From Campylobacterota bacterium (GTDB lineage: Bacteria > Campylobacterota > Campylobacteria > Campylobacterales > Sulfurovaceae): DNA of 7,362 nt. The notes under the pieces are model-generated. The model ran no database searches. It saw only the letters and a program-made list of their open reading frames with translations, and was not told the origin of the DNA. Both the position numbers and the translations under genes were made by a program. Shown here one piece after another: positions 1 to 6,251 of this stretch; position 1 is the first letter of the stretch; each line of letters opens with the position of its first letter. The stretch spans positions 1 to 7,362 of the forward strand of contig WFMX01000093.1 in the NCBI GenBank assembly GCA_015488875.1. Direction: 5' to 3'.

Positions 1-617
1 AGATAATATAACTTATCTTTGTCCACAGGTAGCCCAGCTAAATATCTCAATGCCATAGTGGCTTGTAGTGAACCTATGTGCATCACTATCGGTGCCGTGA
101 TACCTCCTGGCTTGTGATCTGAGATATTAAATACTTGAAATCCTGCCTTTTCAAAGAAGCATACTTGACCATTGAACTCCTCTACACTAGCATATACCCA
201 TGGGGTATCGGTGGATTTGGCATAGATATCTATCTGCTCTCGCACTGGTAGATTGTCAGTAGCGTCCAGTATCAAGTCATAGTGGTTTTGCTCTTTTGTA
301 AAGGTGTCAAAATCCATATCAAATGCCCTAGCGGTGACAAATGGACTCTTGGCGGTAATAAGTTCGGCTACTGTTTTGGACTTGCTTTTGTCCTCATCAT
401 CAAGCTTGAATGCTATCTGTCTATGTATATTGTGCAGAGATACTCTATCGAAATCGACCATGTCTATCTCACCTATACCACTAGTGCCCAATGCCAAAGC
501 GAGTGTAGAGCCTAGTCCACCACTACCTATGATGGCTATTCGTTTGCTAGATAGAGACTCTTGTGTAGCCTCTCCCCACAGCTCTATCTGTCTCTTGAAA
601 TAATCTGATTTGTTCAT
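1..617 (-). CDS. ThiF/MoeB/HesA-family E1-like adenylyltransferase (3' end beyond window)
   Basis: This is an incomplete gene; 205 codons are visible and the C-terminus lies beyond position 1. Family members adenylate the C-terminal glycine of a ubiquitin-like sulfur carrier (ThiS, MoaD or similar) in the cytoplasm, for thiamine, molybdopterin or related sulfur transfer. Visible motifs are the Rossmann nucleotide loop GSGGLG (residues 31-36), DFDRV with D55 and D57, the N63/R66/Q67 cluster in HNIHRQ, K81, DATDN (118-122) and the late conserved GSLQA stretch. The start is ATG at 617, with an in-frame TAG two codons upstream and AGGG six bases before it. Oddity: the CxxC zinc pair found in MoeB and ThiF after the GQ(V/I)xxF strand is absent, and that segment is about ten residues shorter. 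It lies 66 bp downstream of mqnE on the same strand. The family is certain; the partner carrier cannot be told, so no symbol is given. Confidence 0.9.
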   Translation of the reverse strand, partial: MNKSDYFKRQIELWGEATQESLSSKRIAIIGSGGLGSTLALALGTSGIGEIDMVDFDRVSLHNIHRQIAFKLDDEDKSKSKTVAELITAKSPFVTARAFDMDFDTFTKEQNHYDLILDATDNLPVREQIDIYAKSTDTPWVYASVEEFNGQVCFFEKAGFQVFNISDHKPGGITAPIVMHIGSLQATMALRYLAGLPVDKDKLYY

Positions 618-656
618 GCTCTACCCTATGTTGTGTATTGTTGTTTGTTGTGATAG

Positions 657-671
657 ATTATACAATATAAT
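657..671 (-). promoter_or_regulatory. Candidate -10 box for the ThiF-like gene inside an ATTATA-CAA-TATAAT inverted repeat
   Basis: The 66-bp gap between mqnE and the ThiF-like gene holds a perfect TATAAT on the minus strand (657-662), placing a start near 650 and a leader of roughly 30 bases. The same 15 bp reads TATAAT on the plus strand (666-671), making a 6-3-6 inverted repeat. There is no TGn extension or clear -35 box. It may give the ThiF-like gene its own promoter in addition to read-through from mqnE. Such boxes also arise by chance in AT-rich DNA. Confidence 0.4.
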
Positions 672-683
672 TATGAAAATAGA

Positions 684-1754
684 TCAATGCACTCTAAGCT
701 CATTGTATAAACTATCTCTCTCTATGGGTTGAAATCCACTGTTTTTGATAAGGGCTACGAACTCTTGAAGATCCATACCGTGGCTACTAGATGCTCCTGC
801 GGCTGATTGGATAGACTCTTTTTCTATAGTGCCATCTAAATCATCAGCTCCAAACTCTTGTGCTATGAGAGCCAATCCTATAGATGCAGTCACCCAGTAG
901 GCTTTGATGTGTGGGATATTGTCTAGTAGTATACGACTGATGGCGTAGGTCTTTAGTATCTCTTGACCTGTTGGGTAGTTGGTCACTTTGAGATAGTTGT
1001 TTTCTCTCTGGTATACTAGAGGTATGAATGCATTGAATCCACCTGTCTCATCTTGGAGGTCTCTGAGTCGTAGCATATGGTCGATACGGTGACGACGCTC
1101 CTCTACATGACCAAAGAGCATAGTGACATTACTCATCTTGCCTCTTTGATGCCATTTTCTATGTATATCTAGCCATTGAGTAGATGTGACTTTGCCTTTG
1201 CAGATAAAGTCTCTCACCTCTTCATCAAATATCTCTGCTCCACCACCTGGCATAGAGTCGACACCACTCTCTATCATCATGTCTAGCACTTCATCATAGC
1301 TCATATCGTACTCACGAGCCAAGAAGTCCACCTCTGCTGCTGTGAGGGCTTTGATGTGTAGTTGTGGATATTTTAGTTTGATCTTGGAAAATGCTCCCAT
1401 ATACCACTCTAGCCCTACCTCTGGATTGTGTGCAGAGACTATATGTACCTCTTTTGCTCCATTGGCTACTGAGTGGTCTGCTATGGAGAGTATCTCGTCG
1501 TGGCTCATGGCGTATTGGTTTGGATTTTTCCTTGTGGCTGAGTAGGCACAAAATTTGCATACATCTTTGCATATATTTGTAGGGTTGATGTGTCTATTTA
1601 TATTGAAATAGCTCTTTTTGCCATACTTATCCCTCCTGATACCATCTGCCAACTCTCCCAAAGTGTAGAGATCTAGCTCATATAAGGCTTCGCCCTCTGC
1701 TTGGTTCAGCCTCTCGCCGTTCTCTATCTTCTCTATCAACATCTCTCTATTCAT
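684..1754 (-). CDS. mqnE: Aminofutalosine synthase (radical SAM, menaquinone synthesis)
   Basis: The 356-residue product matches MqnE, which joins 3-[(1-carboxyvinyl)oxy]benzoate to the adenosyl group of S-adenosylmethionine to make 6-amino-6-deoxyfutalosine. This is an early step of the futalosine route to menaquinone, used by Campylobacterota in place of the Men pathway. The radical-SAM iron-sulfur motif CxxxCxxC is C62, C66 and C69. Family hallmarks are SAHNPE, the KALTA(A)E stretch, MPGGGAEIF, MLFGHVE and LQDETGGFNAFIPL, which separate it from the sister enzyme MqnC. The length is normal. The start is ATG at 1754, with GAG a few bases upstream and an extended -10 (TGCTATAAT) about 30 bp before it. 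It diverges from glnD and is followed by the ThiF-like gene. No truncation or missing residue is seen. Confidence 0.95.
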   Translation of the reverse strand: MNREMLIEKIENGERLNQAEGEALYELDLYTLGELADGIRRDKYGKKSYFNINRHINPTNICKDVCKFCAYSATRKNPNQYAMSHDEILSIADHSVANGAKEVHIVSAHNPEVGLEWYMGAFSKIKLKYPQLHIKALTAAEVDFLAREYDMSYDEVLDMMIESGVDSMPGGGAEIFDEEVRDFICKGKVTSTQWLDIHRKWHQRGKMSNVTMLFGHVEERRHRIDHMLRLRDLQDETGGFNAFIPLVYQRENNYLKVTNYPTGQEILKTYAISRILLDNIPHIKAYWVTASIGLALIAQEFGADDLDGTIEKESIQSAAGASSSHGMDLQEFVALIKNSGFQPIERDSLYNELRVH

Positions 1755-1778
1755 ATTATTCTCATTTATATAATTTTT

Positions 1779-1791
1779 TGGTATTATAGCA
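1779..1791. promoter_or_regulatory. Symmetric divergent promoter core between mqnE and glnD
   Basis: The 13 bp TGGTATTATAGCA reads as an extended -10 on both strands: TGGTATTAT on the plus strand (1779-1787) toward glnD and TGCTATAAT on the minus strand (1791-1783) toward mqnE. The two boxes share five base pairs. Starts about seven bases downstream would fall near 1794 and 1776, giving leaders of about 24 and 22 bases to the two ATGs. Another plus-strand TATAAT lies at 1769-1774. No good -35 hexamer is visible, which is usual for vegetative promoters in this phylum. Confidence 0.6.
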
Positions 1792-1817
1792 CTAAAATAT
1801 TAGGACTTGTAAAATAT

Positions 1818-4295
1818 ATGAAGATAAAAGATACTATTCAGGAGATGCTATACCGAAATGCTGAAGATTTCGAGATGGCAAAGGCACTAAAGGCAGATAT
1901 AGCTACATACTTTACTACGCTAGATGAGACATTTAGTACATCTGGTGGTAAAGACTTTCTGGTCAAGCACACGAGAAAGATAGATGAGATACTCAAACTC
2001 ATATATAAGATAGCTCTATATGGGATGTTTAAAAATTATCAGCCTATGAAAAATACTCTACCATTGAGTATGGCAGCACTAGGTAGCTATGGCAGAGAAC
2101 AGCTATGCGTACACTCTGACATCGACTTGATGATAGTCTATAGAGAGATGCCTGGATACAACACTAAAGAGATCATAGAGAAGATATTTTATCTCATTTG
2201 GGATTGTGGGCTGAAGCTAGGGCATCGGGTGCATGAAGTGGATGAGCTACTAGAAGCATCTAGGAGTGATATCACCATCAAGACAGCGATTTTGGAGTCT
2301 AGGTTTGTGGAGGGGTCTCATCAGATGTGGACTGAGACACAAAATGTACTCAGTATGATACGGCATGATGATCCACATTCATTTGTAAAACGAAGGCTAG
2401 AGGAGCAACACACCTTGCACCAAAAGTTTCCTTTTGGGATGGAGCCAAATCTCAAAGAGGGCAGGGGAGGGTTCAGAGATGCAAATCTAGTCTATTGGCT
2501 AGGTAGAGTGAGATACAATATAGATTATATTTCGCAACTGCCAGAGAGTATAGTGAGTGAAGCGGAGTACAAATCATTTCGTCAAGCACTTGAGTTTCTC
2601 TTTCGTGTTCGCTCTGCACTTCATTTGGCTAGTGGCAAAAAAGAGGATAAATTACGACTAGATCTCATACCTGATGTAGCGAAATATCTAGGGTACGATA
2701 GTGACAAGAGATCGCACATCAAGTTCTCTCAAAAAGTCTCAACAAGCCTAAAGATAGTCTATCTCAATACTACCATATGGATAGATCTGCTCTCCAAAGA
2801 GTATGGTGTAGTAGAGGAGGGACTTTTGGATGTTTCTGAAGTAGAGAACAAATCAGACATAATGTACTACATCAAAGCCCTCATATCAAATGCCTCCGAA
2901 GAATACAAAGCCTCACCAGCGCTCTTGAAACAACTTAGTCAAGCAGAAATGCCAAAAAAGATAGATAAAAATTACTACTCCACTATTCGTCAGATATTTC
3001 AGCAACCTCACTCTTTCAGTATCTTGGTGACACTACTTAGGGCTAGGGTGTTGAAAGAGATCATACCGCCACTCAAAAAGGTGATAGATCTTCCTCAGTT
3101 TGATGGATATCATCAATTTCCTGTAGATGTGCATCTGTTATCTTCTATATATCACTTGGAGCATATAGTAGACCCATTTATCAAGAGATTGTTTGAAACA
3201 CTGAGTAGCGAAGATATGGAGATGATAAAGCTCGTAACGCTTTTGCATGATGCTGGCAAAGGACGCAAGCAAGAGCATAGTATAGTGGGTGCTACACTTT
3301 ATAAAATCTTTGCCAAATCATTAGGCTACAGTGAAGAGATGATAGATAGTGGTGTCGCACTGATCCACAGTCACACTCTTATGAGTAATGTAGCACAGAG
3401 AGAAGATTTATATAATGAAAAAGTCATTTTGAAATTTACTTCTCAGTTCAAAACTAGACGAATGTTGGATCTCATATATATACTGACCTATGCAGATATG
3501 AATGGTGTAGGTGATGATGTGTACAATACATTTACAGCCAGACTCTTAAAAACTCTGTATAATCAGGCAGTAGAGTCGCTAGAGCATGCCGATATGTTGG
3601 ATGAGACAGCTATGAGAGTCAAAAAAGAGAAGAGTCTGAAGAGGTTTAAGCCATTTATGGAGTTGAGTAGAGTGGAGCAAAAAAAGATACTCTCTATACC
3701 ATCAAATCTACTTTTTTTGCACTATAGTCGTGAGGAGATACTGAAGATATCTACAGATGCGTGGGGTGTGGATGATTACCATTATACTATAAGCAACAAC
3801 TATTTTTTGACTATAGAGATCATCAGTAAAGTCAACTGCAATTTAGGCTATATACTAGATAAACTCTCCATATTCAATCTAGTAAATATGGATATATGCA
3901 GACTATCAGATGAGCATAAATTTTTCAAGCTGGATTTCAAAGAAAAGTTTCAGGATGACGAGCTACCGCAAGTCGCATCATATATAGAGAGATCATTTAG
4001 CACAAAAGAGGTAGTCTCTGTAGGGAGCGTGGTAGTAGATAGGGGTGATATATATATAGATTGTGATCACTCAAAAAGTTATGCTCTTATGAAGCTAAAT
4101 ACAAAAGATCAGAAAGGCTTGATCGCTCTACTCATCACGATATTTGACTCTATGGATATAGATATATCTACTGCTAAGATACATACTCAAAAGAGTACTA
4201 CTAGAGATCTATTTTTATTGGAAAAAGATGGAAATTTCTGTCACAATAGTGAATATATCATAGATAAAATTGTTGGTGATGAGGTTCTGAACTAA
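1818..4295 (+). CDS. glnD: Bifunctional [protein-PII] uridylyltransferase / uridylyl-removing enzyme
   Basis: The 825-residue protein aligns along its length with GlnD, which attaches UMP to PII when glutamine is low and removes it when glutamine is high. Nucleotidyltransferase domain: GSYGR (89-93) and the metal-binding DID (101-103). The middle region has MEPNLKEGRGGFRD (208-221). The HD hydrolase domain carries H439, H477-D478 in LLHDAGKG, H487, H519 in TLMSNVAQRED and D560 in LTYAD. A C-terminal ACT domain (about 763-815, LNTKDQKGLIALL) senses glutamine; the preceding ACT region (about 665-735) is recognisable only by position. The frame is open back to 1701, but that stretch lies over mqnE and its promoter, so ATG 1818 is preferred. 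The nearest SD-like AGGA (1802-1805) is rather distant, 12 bases away. No glnB or amtB is in the window. Confidence 0.92.
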   Translation: MKIKDTIQEMLYRNAEDFEMAKALKADIATYFTTLDETFSTSGGKDFLVKHTRKIDEILKLIYKIALYGMFKNYQPMKNTLPLSMAALGSYGREQLCVHSDIDLMIVYREMPGYNTKEIIEKIFYLIWDCGLKLGHRVHEVDELLEASRSDITIKTAILESRFVEGSHQMWTETQNVLSMIRHDDPHSFVKRRLEEQHTLHQKFPFGMEPNLKEGRGGFRDANLVYWLGRVRYNIDYISQLPESIVSEAEYKSFRQALEFLFRVRSALHLASGKKEDKLRLDLIPDVAKYLGYDSDKRSHIKFSQKVSTSLKIVYLNTTIWIDLLSKEYGVVEEGLLDVSEVENKSDIMYYIKALISNASEEYKASPALLKQLSQAEMPKKIDKNYYSTIRQIFQQPHSFSILVTLLRARVLKEIIPPLKKVIDLPQFDGYHQFPVDVHLLSSIYHLEHIVDPFIKRLFETLSSEDMEMIKLVTLLHDAGKGRKQEHSIVGATLYKIFAKSLGYSEEMIDSGVALIHSHTLMSNVAQREDLYNEKVILKFTSQFKTRRMLDLIYILTYADMNGVGDDVYNTFTARLLKTLYNQAVESLEHADMLDETAMRVKKEKSLKRFKPFMELSRVEQKKILSIPSNLLFLHYSREEILKISTDAWGVDDYHYTISNNYFLTIEIISKVNCNLGYILDKLSIFNLVNMDICRLSDEHKFFKLDFKEKFQDDELPQVASYIERSFSTKEVVSVGSVVVDRGDIYIDCDHSKSYALMKLNTKDQKGLIALLITIFDSMDIDISTAKIHTQKSTTRDLFLLEKDGNFCHNSEYIIDKIVGDEVLN

Positions 4296-4321
4296 ATTTC
4301 ATCATAGTATTAGTATAAATG

Positions 4322-4330
4322 TGATAAAAT
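4322..4330 (+). promoter_or_regulatory. Extended -10 promoter of the rpsF-ssb-rpsR operon
   Basis: TGATAAAAT (TG-n-TAAAAT) lies in the 121-bp gap after glnD. It predicts a start near 4337 and an untranslated leader of about 80 bases before rpsF. The upstream DNA is AT-rich with no recognisable -35 box. No intrinsic terminator is visible between the glnD stop and this site, so read-through from glnD is possible. Confidence 0.5.
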
Positions 4331-4336
4331 TCTATT

Positions 4337-4374
4337 TCCAAAATTCTTGCTCAAAGTTTGGATGGTTGTTTGAG
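4337..4374 (+). promoter_or_regulatory. Candidate H-type pseudoknot in the rpsF mRNA leader
   Basis: Two perfect 6-bp pairings interlock. TCCAAA (4337-4342) pairs with TTTGGA (4357-4362). CTCAAA (4350-4355), inside that loop, pairs with TTTGAG (4369-4374). Connecting lengths are 7, 1 and 6 bases, sterically suitable for an H-type pseudoknot. A further weak pairing, TGGTT (4363-4367) with AACCA (4397-4401), would end just before the Shine-Dalgarno. Autoregulation of rpsF operons by S6:S18 binding to the leader is known in other bacteria, but the CCG of that motif is absent here. Folding has not been computed. Confidence 0.35.
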
Positions 4375-4402
4375 ATGACCAGAGCGATGGGCTATAAACC
4401 AA

Positions 4403-4410
4403 AAGGAGAT
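4403..4410 (+). promoter_or_regulatory. Strong Shine-Dalgarno that fixes the rpsF start
   Basis: AAGGAGAT lies six bases before ATG 4417. The reading frame is open upstream to a GTG at 4321, but this ribosome site and the family-typical beginning MNHYETLFVV select 4417. Confidence 0.85.
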
Positions 4411-4416
4411 TTATTG

Positions 4417-4905
4417 ATGAATCATTATGAGACACTCTTTGTCGTCAAAGCGACACTTACACAAGAGGAGATAACAGCACAAGTAGATAAGATCAAATCT
4501 GTACTAGATGCAGAAGGTGCAGAGCTATTGGCTACAAACGACATGGGTATGAGAAAATTAGCTTATCCTGTACAGAAAAACTTGCGAGGGTACTACACAG
4601 TACTATACTTTGATGCTAAAGGTGAAACTATAGCAGAGCTAGAGAGAAATCTCAAGATCAATGAAGAGGTAATCAAATTTTTGACTGTCAAGTATAGCAA
4701 CACTAAAGAGGTAGCACAATTCAACAAACTTGTTGAAGCTGCAAAGAGAAGTATTCAAGTAGCAGAAAAAGTAGAGACCCCAGCAGAGGAGACAGCTGCT
4801 ACTGAGACACCTGTCATTGAGACACCTGCTACAGAGACAGCAGACGAGGCAACTGTTAGTGAAACAGCAGAAGAGTCACCTGCTACTGAGACAGCAGAAG
4901 CATAA
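4417..4905 (+). CDS. rpsF: Small ribosomal subunit protein bS6 with long acidic tail
   Basis: This 162-residue protein is bS6, which binds the central domain of 16S rRNA as a heterodimer with bS18. The ferredoxin-like core is residues 1 to about 100, with MNHYETLFVV at the start, the GMRKLAYPVQKNLRGYY strand-loop (44-60) and INEEVIKFLTVKY (81-93). After a basic helix (about 101-115), residues 118-162 form a low-complexity tail of Glu, Thr, Ala and Pro, with 13 acidic residues in the last 43. bS6 is commonly about 95-135 residues, so the tail is long. It is the first gene of rpsF-ssb-rpsR; its stop is 15 bases before the ssb ATG. The tail recalls the glutamates that RimK adds post-translationally to E. 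coli S6, although here they are encoded; that functional parallel is inference. Confidence 0.95.
   Translation: MNHYETLFVVKATLTQEEITAQVDKIKSVLDAEGAELLATNDMGMRKLAYPVQKNLRGYYTVLYFDAKGETIAELERNLKINEEVIKFLTVKYSNTKEVAQFNKLVEAAKRSIQVAEKVETPAEETAATETPVIETPATETADEATVSETAEESPATETAEA
4825..4898 (+). repeat. Imperfect repeats encoding the acidic bS6 tail
   Basis: A 20-bp unit with the pattern CCTGCTAC(A/T)GAGACAGCAGA occurs at 4825-4844 and again at 4879-4898, 54 bp apart. It differs at one base and encodes PATETA(D/E) both times. Looser copies of GAGACACCTG lie between 4803 and 4830. The pattern suggests tail growth by internal duplication. Confidence 0.7.
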
Positions 4906-4920
4906 CTTAGGAGCATCCTT

Positions 4921-5505
4921 ATGTATAATAAAGTAGTATTGATGGGCAATCTCACGAGAGATATCGAAATCAGATATAGTCAAAGTGGCAGTGCCATAGG
5001 CAACACAGGCATAGCAGTAAATCGTAAATGGAAATCTGCAACTGGTGAACAGAAGGAGGAGGTAATGTTCGTAGATCTTACCCTCTTTGGACGAACCGCA
5101 GAGATAGCAAATCAATACTTGCGTAAGGGTAGACAAGTTTTAATAGACGGTAGGCTCAACCTAGATCAGTGGACTGCACAAGATGGCACTAAGAGAAGTA
5201 AACATAGTGTCATTGTAGAGAACCTACAGATGATAGGTGGTAGAGATGATGCACAACAGAGCAACAGCACATATGGTCAATCCAATGGTGGTTCTAGCTA
5301 TAATCAGCAAGAGCAACAGCAGGGCGGACAATCATACCAGACTCAAGGACAACAGGGTGGTCAATCATATCAACCTCAAGGACAACAGCAGTATGGTAGT
5401 CAGCAATCTGCCCCAGCCCAAAGTCAGCCACAGAGACATGTTGAGCAGGCACCTACGCATGAGATACCAGATATAGATATAAATGAAGACGAAATACCAT
5501 TTTAG
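4921..5505 (+). CDS. ssb: Single-stranded DNA-binding protein
   Basis: The 194-residue protein is a bacterial SSB, which coats single-stranded DNA in replication, recombination and repair and recruits partners through its C-terminal tip. The OB-fold covers about residues 1-106: MYNKVVLMGNLTRDIEIRY at the start, VMFVDLTLFGRTAE (48-61) and YLRKGRQVLIDGRLN (66-80). A Gln/Gly/Ser-rich disordered linker follows (about 107-178), then the acidic tip ending DEIPF, the docking peptide for SSB-binding enzymes. AGGAG lies seven bases before the ATG. It sits between rpsF and rpsR, the widespread bacterial arrangement. The length is normal to slightly long because of the linker. Confidence 0.97.
   Translation: MYNKVVLMGNLTRDIEIRYSQSGSAIGNTGIAVNRKWKSATGEQKEEVMFVDLTLFGRTAEIANQYLRKGRQVLIDGRLNLDQWTAQDGTKRSKHSVIVENLQMIGGRDDAQQSNSTYGQSNGGSSYNQQEQQQGGQSYQTQGQQGGQSYQPQGQQQYGSQQSAPAQSQPQRHVEQAPTHEIPDIDINEDEIPF
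5323..5388 (+). repeat. Tandem 33-bp repeat in the SSB linker
   Basis: Two adjacent 33-bp units (5323-5355 and 5356-5388) encode GGQSYQTQGQQ and GGQSYQPQGQQ, residues 135-156. They are identical except Thr/Pro, with scattered synonymous differences, so this is an old or selected duplication. Confidence 0.8.
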
Positions 5506-5514
5506 GAGTAAATA

Positions 5515-5778
5515 ATGGCAGAGAGAAGAAAGTTTAAAAAGAGATATTGTAAATATTGTGAAGCAAAAGTAGAGTTCATAGATTATAAAGATTTGGCAAT
5601 GTTCAAATTTAGTCTAAGTGAGAGATTTAAGATCATGCCTAGAAGACTTACTGGCAACTGTAAAAAACACCAAGAGATGGTGACAGTAGCTATCAAGAGA
5701 GCTAGACAAACAGCACTTATCCCATACATAGTAGATAGAAAGAATGTAGTAGAAAATCCATTTGAATTTATCAAATAG
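5515..5778 (+). CDS. rpsR: Small ribosomal subunit protein bS18, zinc-binding type
   Basis: The 87-residue protein is bS18, the rRNA-binding partner of bS6 on the 30S platform. Conserved stretches are IDYKD (22-26), IMPRRLTGNCKKHQ (40-53) and the basic helix AIKRARQTALIPY (59-71). C12, C15, C49 and H52 form a CxxC...CxxH set like that of zinc-containing (C+) bS18 forms; zinc loading is inferred. Its Shine-Dalgarno AGGAG (5504-5508) overlaps the ssb TAG stop, with six bases to the ATG, which suggests translational coupling. It is the last gene of the operon. Confidence 0.97.
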   Translation: MAERRKFKKRYCKYCEAKVEFIDYKDLAMFKFSLSERFKIMPRRLTGNCKKHQEMVTVAIKRARQTALIPYIVDRKNVVENPFEFIK

Positions 5779-5894
5779 AAGTGAGACTATAAAGATCTAA
5801 TAGTGTACATCTCATGAGCGTAGCACATGAGATGGACATCATATGACATCACTCACGCTAGAGACAAACACTACTCCCTCTTATACTATCCAAA
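5779..5894. other. Convergent intergenic gap between rpsR and the 118-residue ORF
   Basis: No gene is seen here. The 116 bp contain a 9-bp inverted repeat (5808-5834), enclosed by a second 6-bp pair TAGTGT (5801-5806) and ACACTA (5868-5873). Two direct GACATCA copies lie at 5835-5841 and 5845-5851, spaced 10 bp. The gap must end transcription from both sides, but neither strand has the T-run of a classical intrinsic terminator. Confidence 0.6.
5808..5834. terminator. Possible bidirectional terminator hairpin
   Basis: CATCTCATG (5808-5816) and CATGAGATG (5826-5834) are perfect inverted repeats with a 9-base loop. The position between convergent genes suits a terminator. The stem is only moderately GC-rich and no T-tract follows on either strand, so it could equally be a processing or mRNA-protecting hairpin. 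Confidence 0.35.
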
Positions 5895-6251
5895 TCAATC
5901 ATCCTTAAAACCATATATATCATCATCCAAATCCTCAGGCTTGGCATTATAAGCTTTTTGTTCATCTTGTTTAGGCTCTATGGGAGCTTTTTCTTGAGTT
6001 GTTTTTTTTGTGCTAGTCGAAGTGTTATTTTCGTGATTATTACTTTGTGTGGCACTGCCAAATAGTATATCATAGGCTTGATCCATTATCTTACTGCTGT
6101 AATTATGTTTTTTCAATTGCACTACAGCTGTAATGATGATATCCTTTTCATCATTGGTAAAGTGAGATCTCTCTATAGTTTTTTTGTACTCATCTGGAGT
6201 CCCTATCATCTCTTTGAGCATATCAACTTTTGCATTATTACCCCAAAACAT
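5895..6251 (-). CDS. Small hydrophilic protein of unknown function
   Basis: I do not recognise this 118-residue protein. Residues 1 to about 65 look like a compact helical domain (MLKEMIG, EEYKK-like and NDEKDIIITAVVQLKKH segments). Residues 66-102 are a low-complexity stretch rich in Ser, Thr, Asn, Lys and Gln. The end is acidic (PEDLDDDIYGFKDD). There is no signal peptide, membrane span or cysteine, so it is probably cytoplasmic. It is likely real: AAGGAG (6257-6262) lies five bases before the ATG and TATAAT occurs about 30 bp upstream. A run of eight A's in the coding strand (6002-6009) falls in the linker. It is convergent with rpsR and divergent from the adhesin gene, with no operon partner visible. 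Confidence 0.75.
   Translation of the reverse strand: MFWGNNAKVDMLKEMIGTPDEYKKTIERSHFTNDEKDIIITAVVQLKKHNYSSKIMDQAYDILFGSATQSNNHENNTSTSTKKTTQEKAPIEPKQDEQKAYNAKPEDLDDDIYGFKDD

Noticed and set aside
282..603. Plus-strand frames over the left gene
   Set aside because: They overlap the well-supported ThiF-like coding sequence and match no family.
1701..1817. Possible 39-residue N-terminal extension of GlnD (hydrophobic, membrane-like)
   Set aside because: It runs antisense over the start of mqnE and through the promoter core; GlnD has no membrane segment and MKIKDTIQEM at 1818 is a natural beginning.
4321..4416. GTG-initiated 32-residue extension of bS6
   Set aside because: The strong Shine-Dalgarno at 4403-4410 and the family-typical start MNHYETLF point to 4417; the GTG lies inside the predicted -10.
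4337..4416. Classical S6:S18 leader motif
   Set aside because: The characteristic CCG is absent anywhere in the leader, so I did not call the known element.
4755..4955. Minus-strand frame over the end of rpsF
   Set aside because: A shadow of the repetitive Glu/Thr/Ala tail; it has only low-complexity Ser/Val/Ala content.
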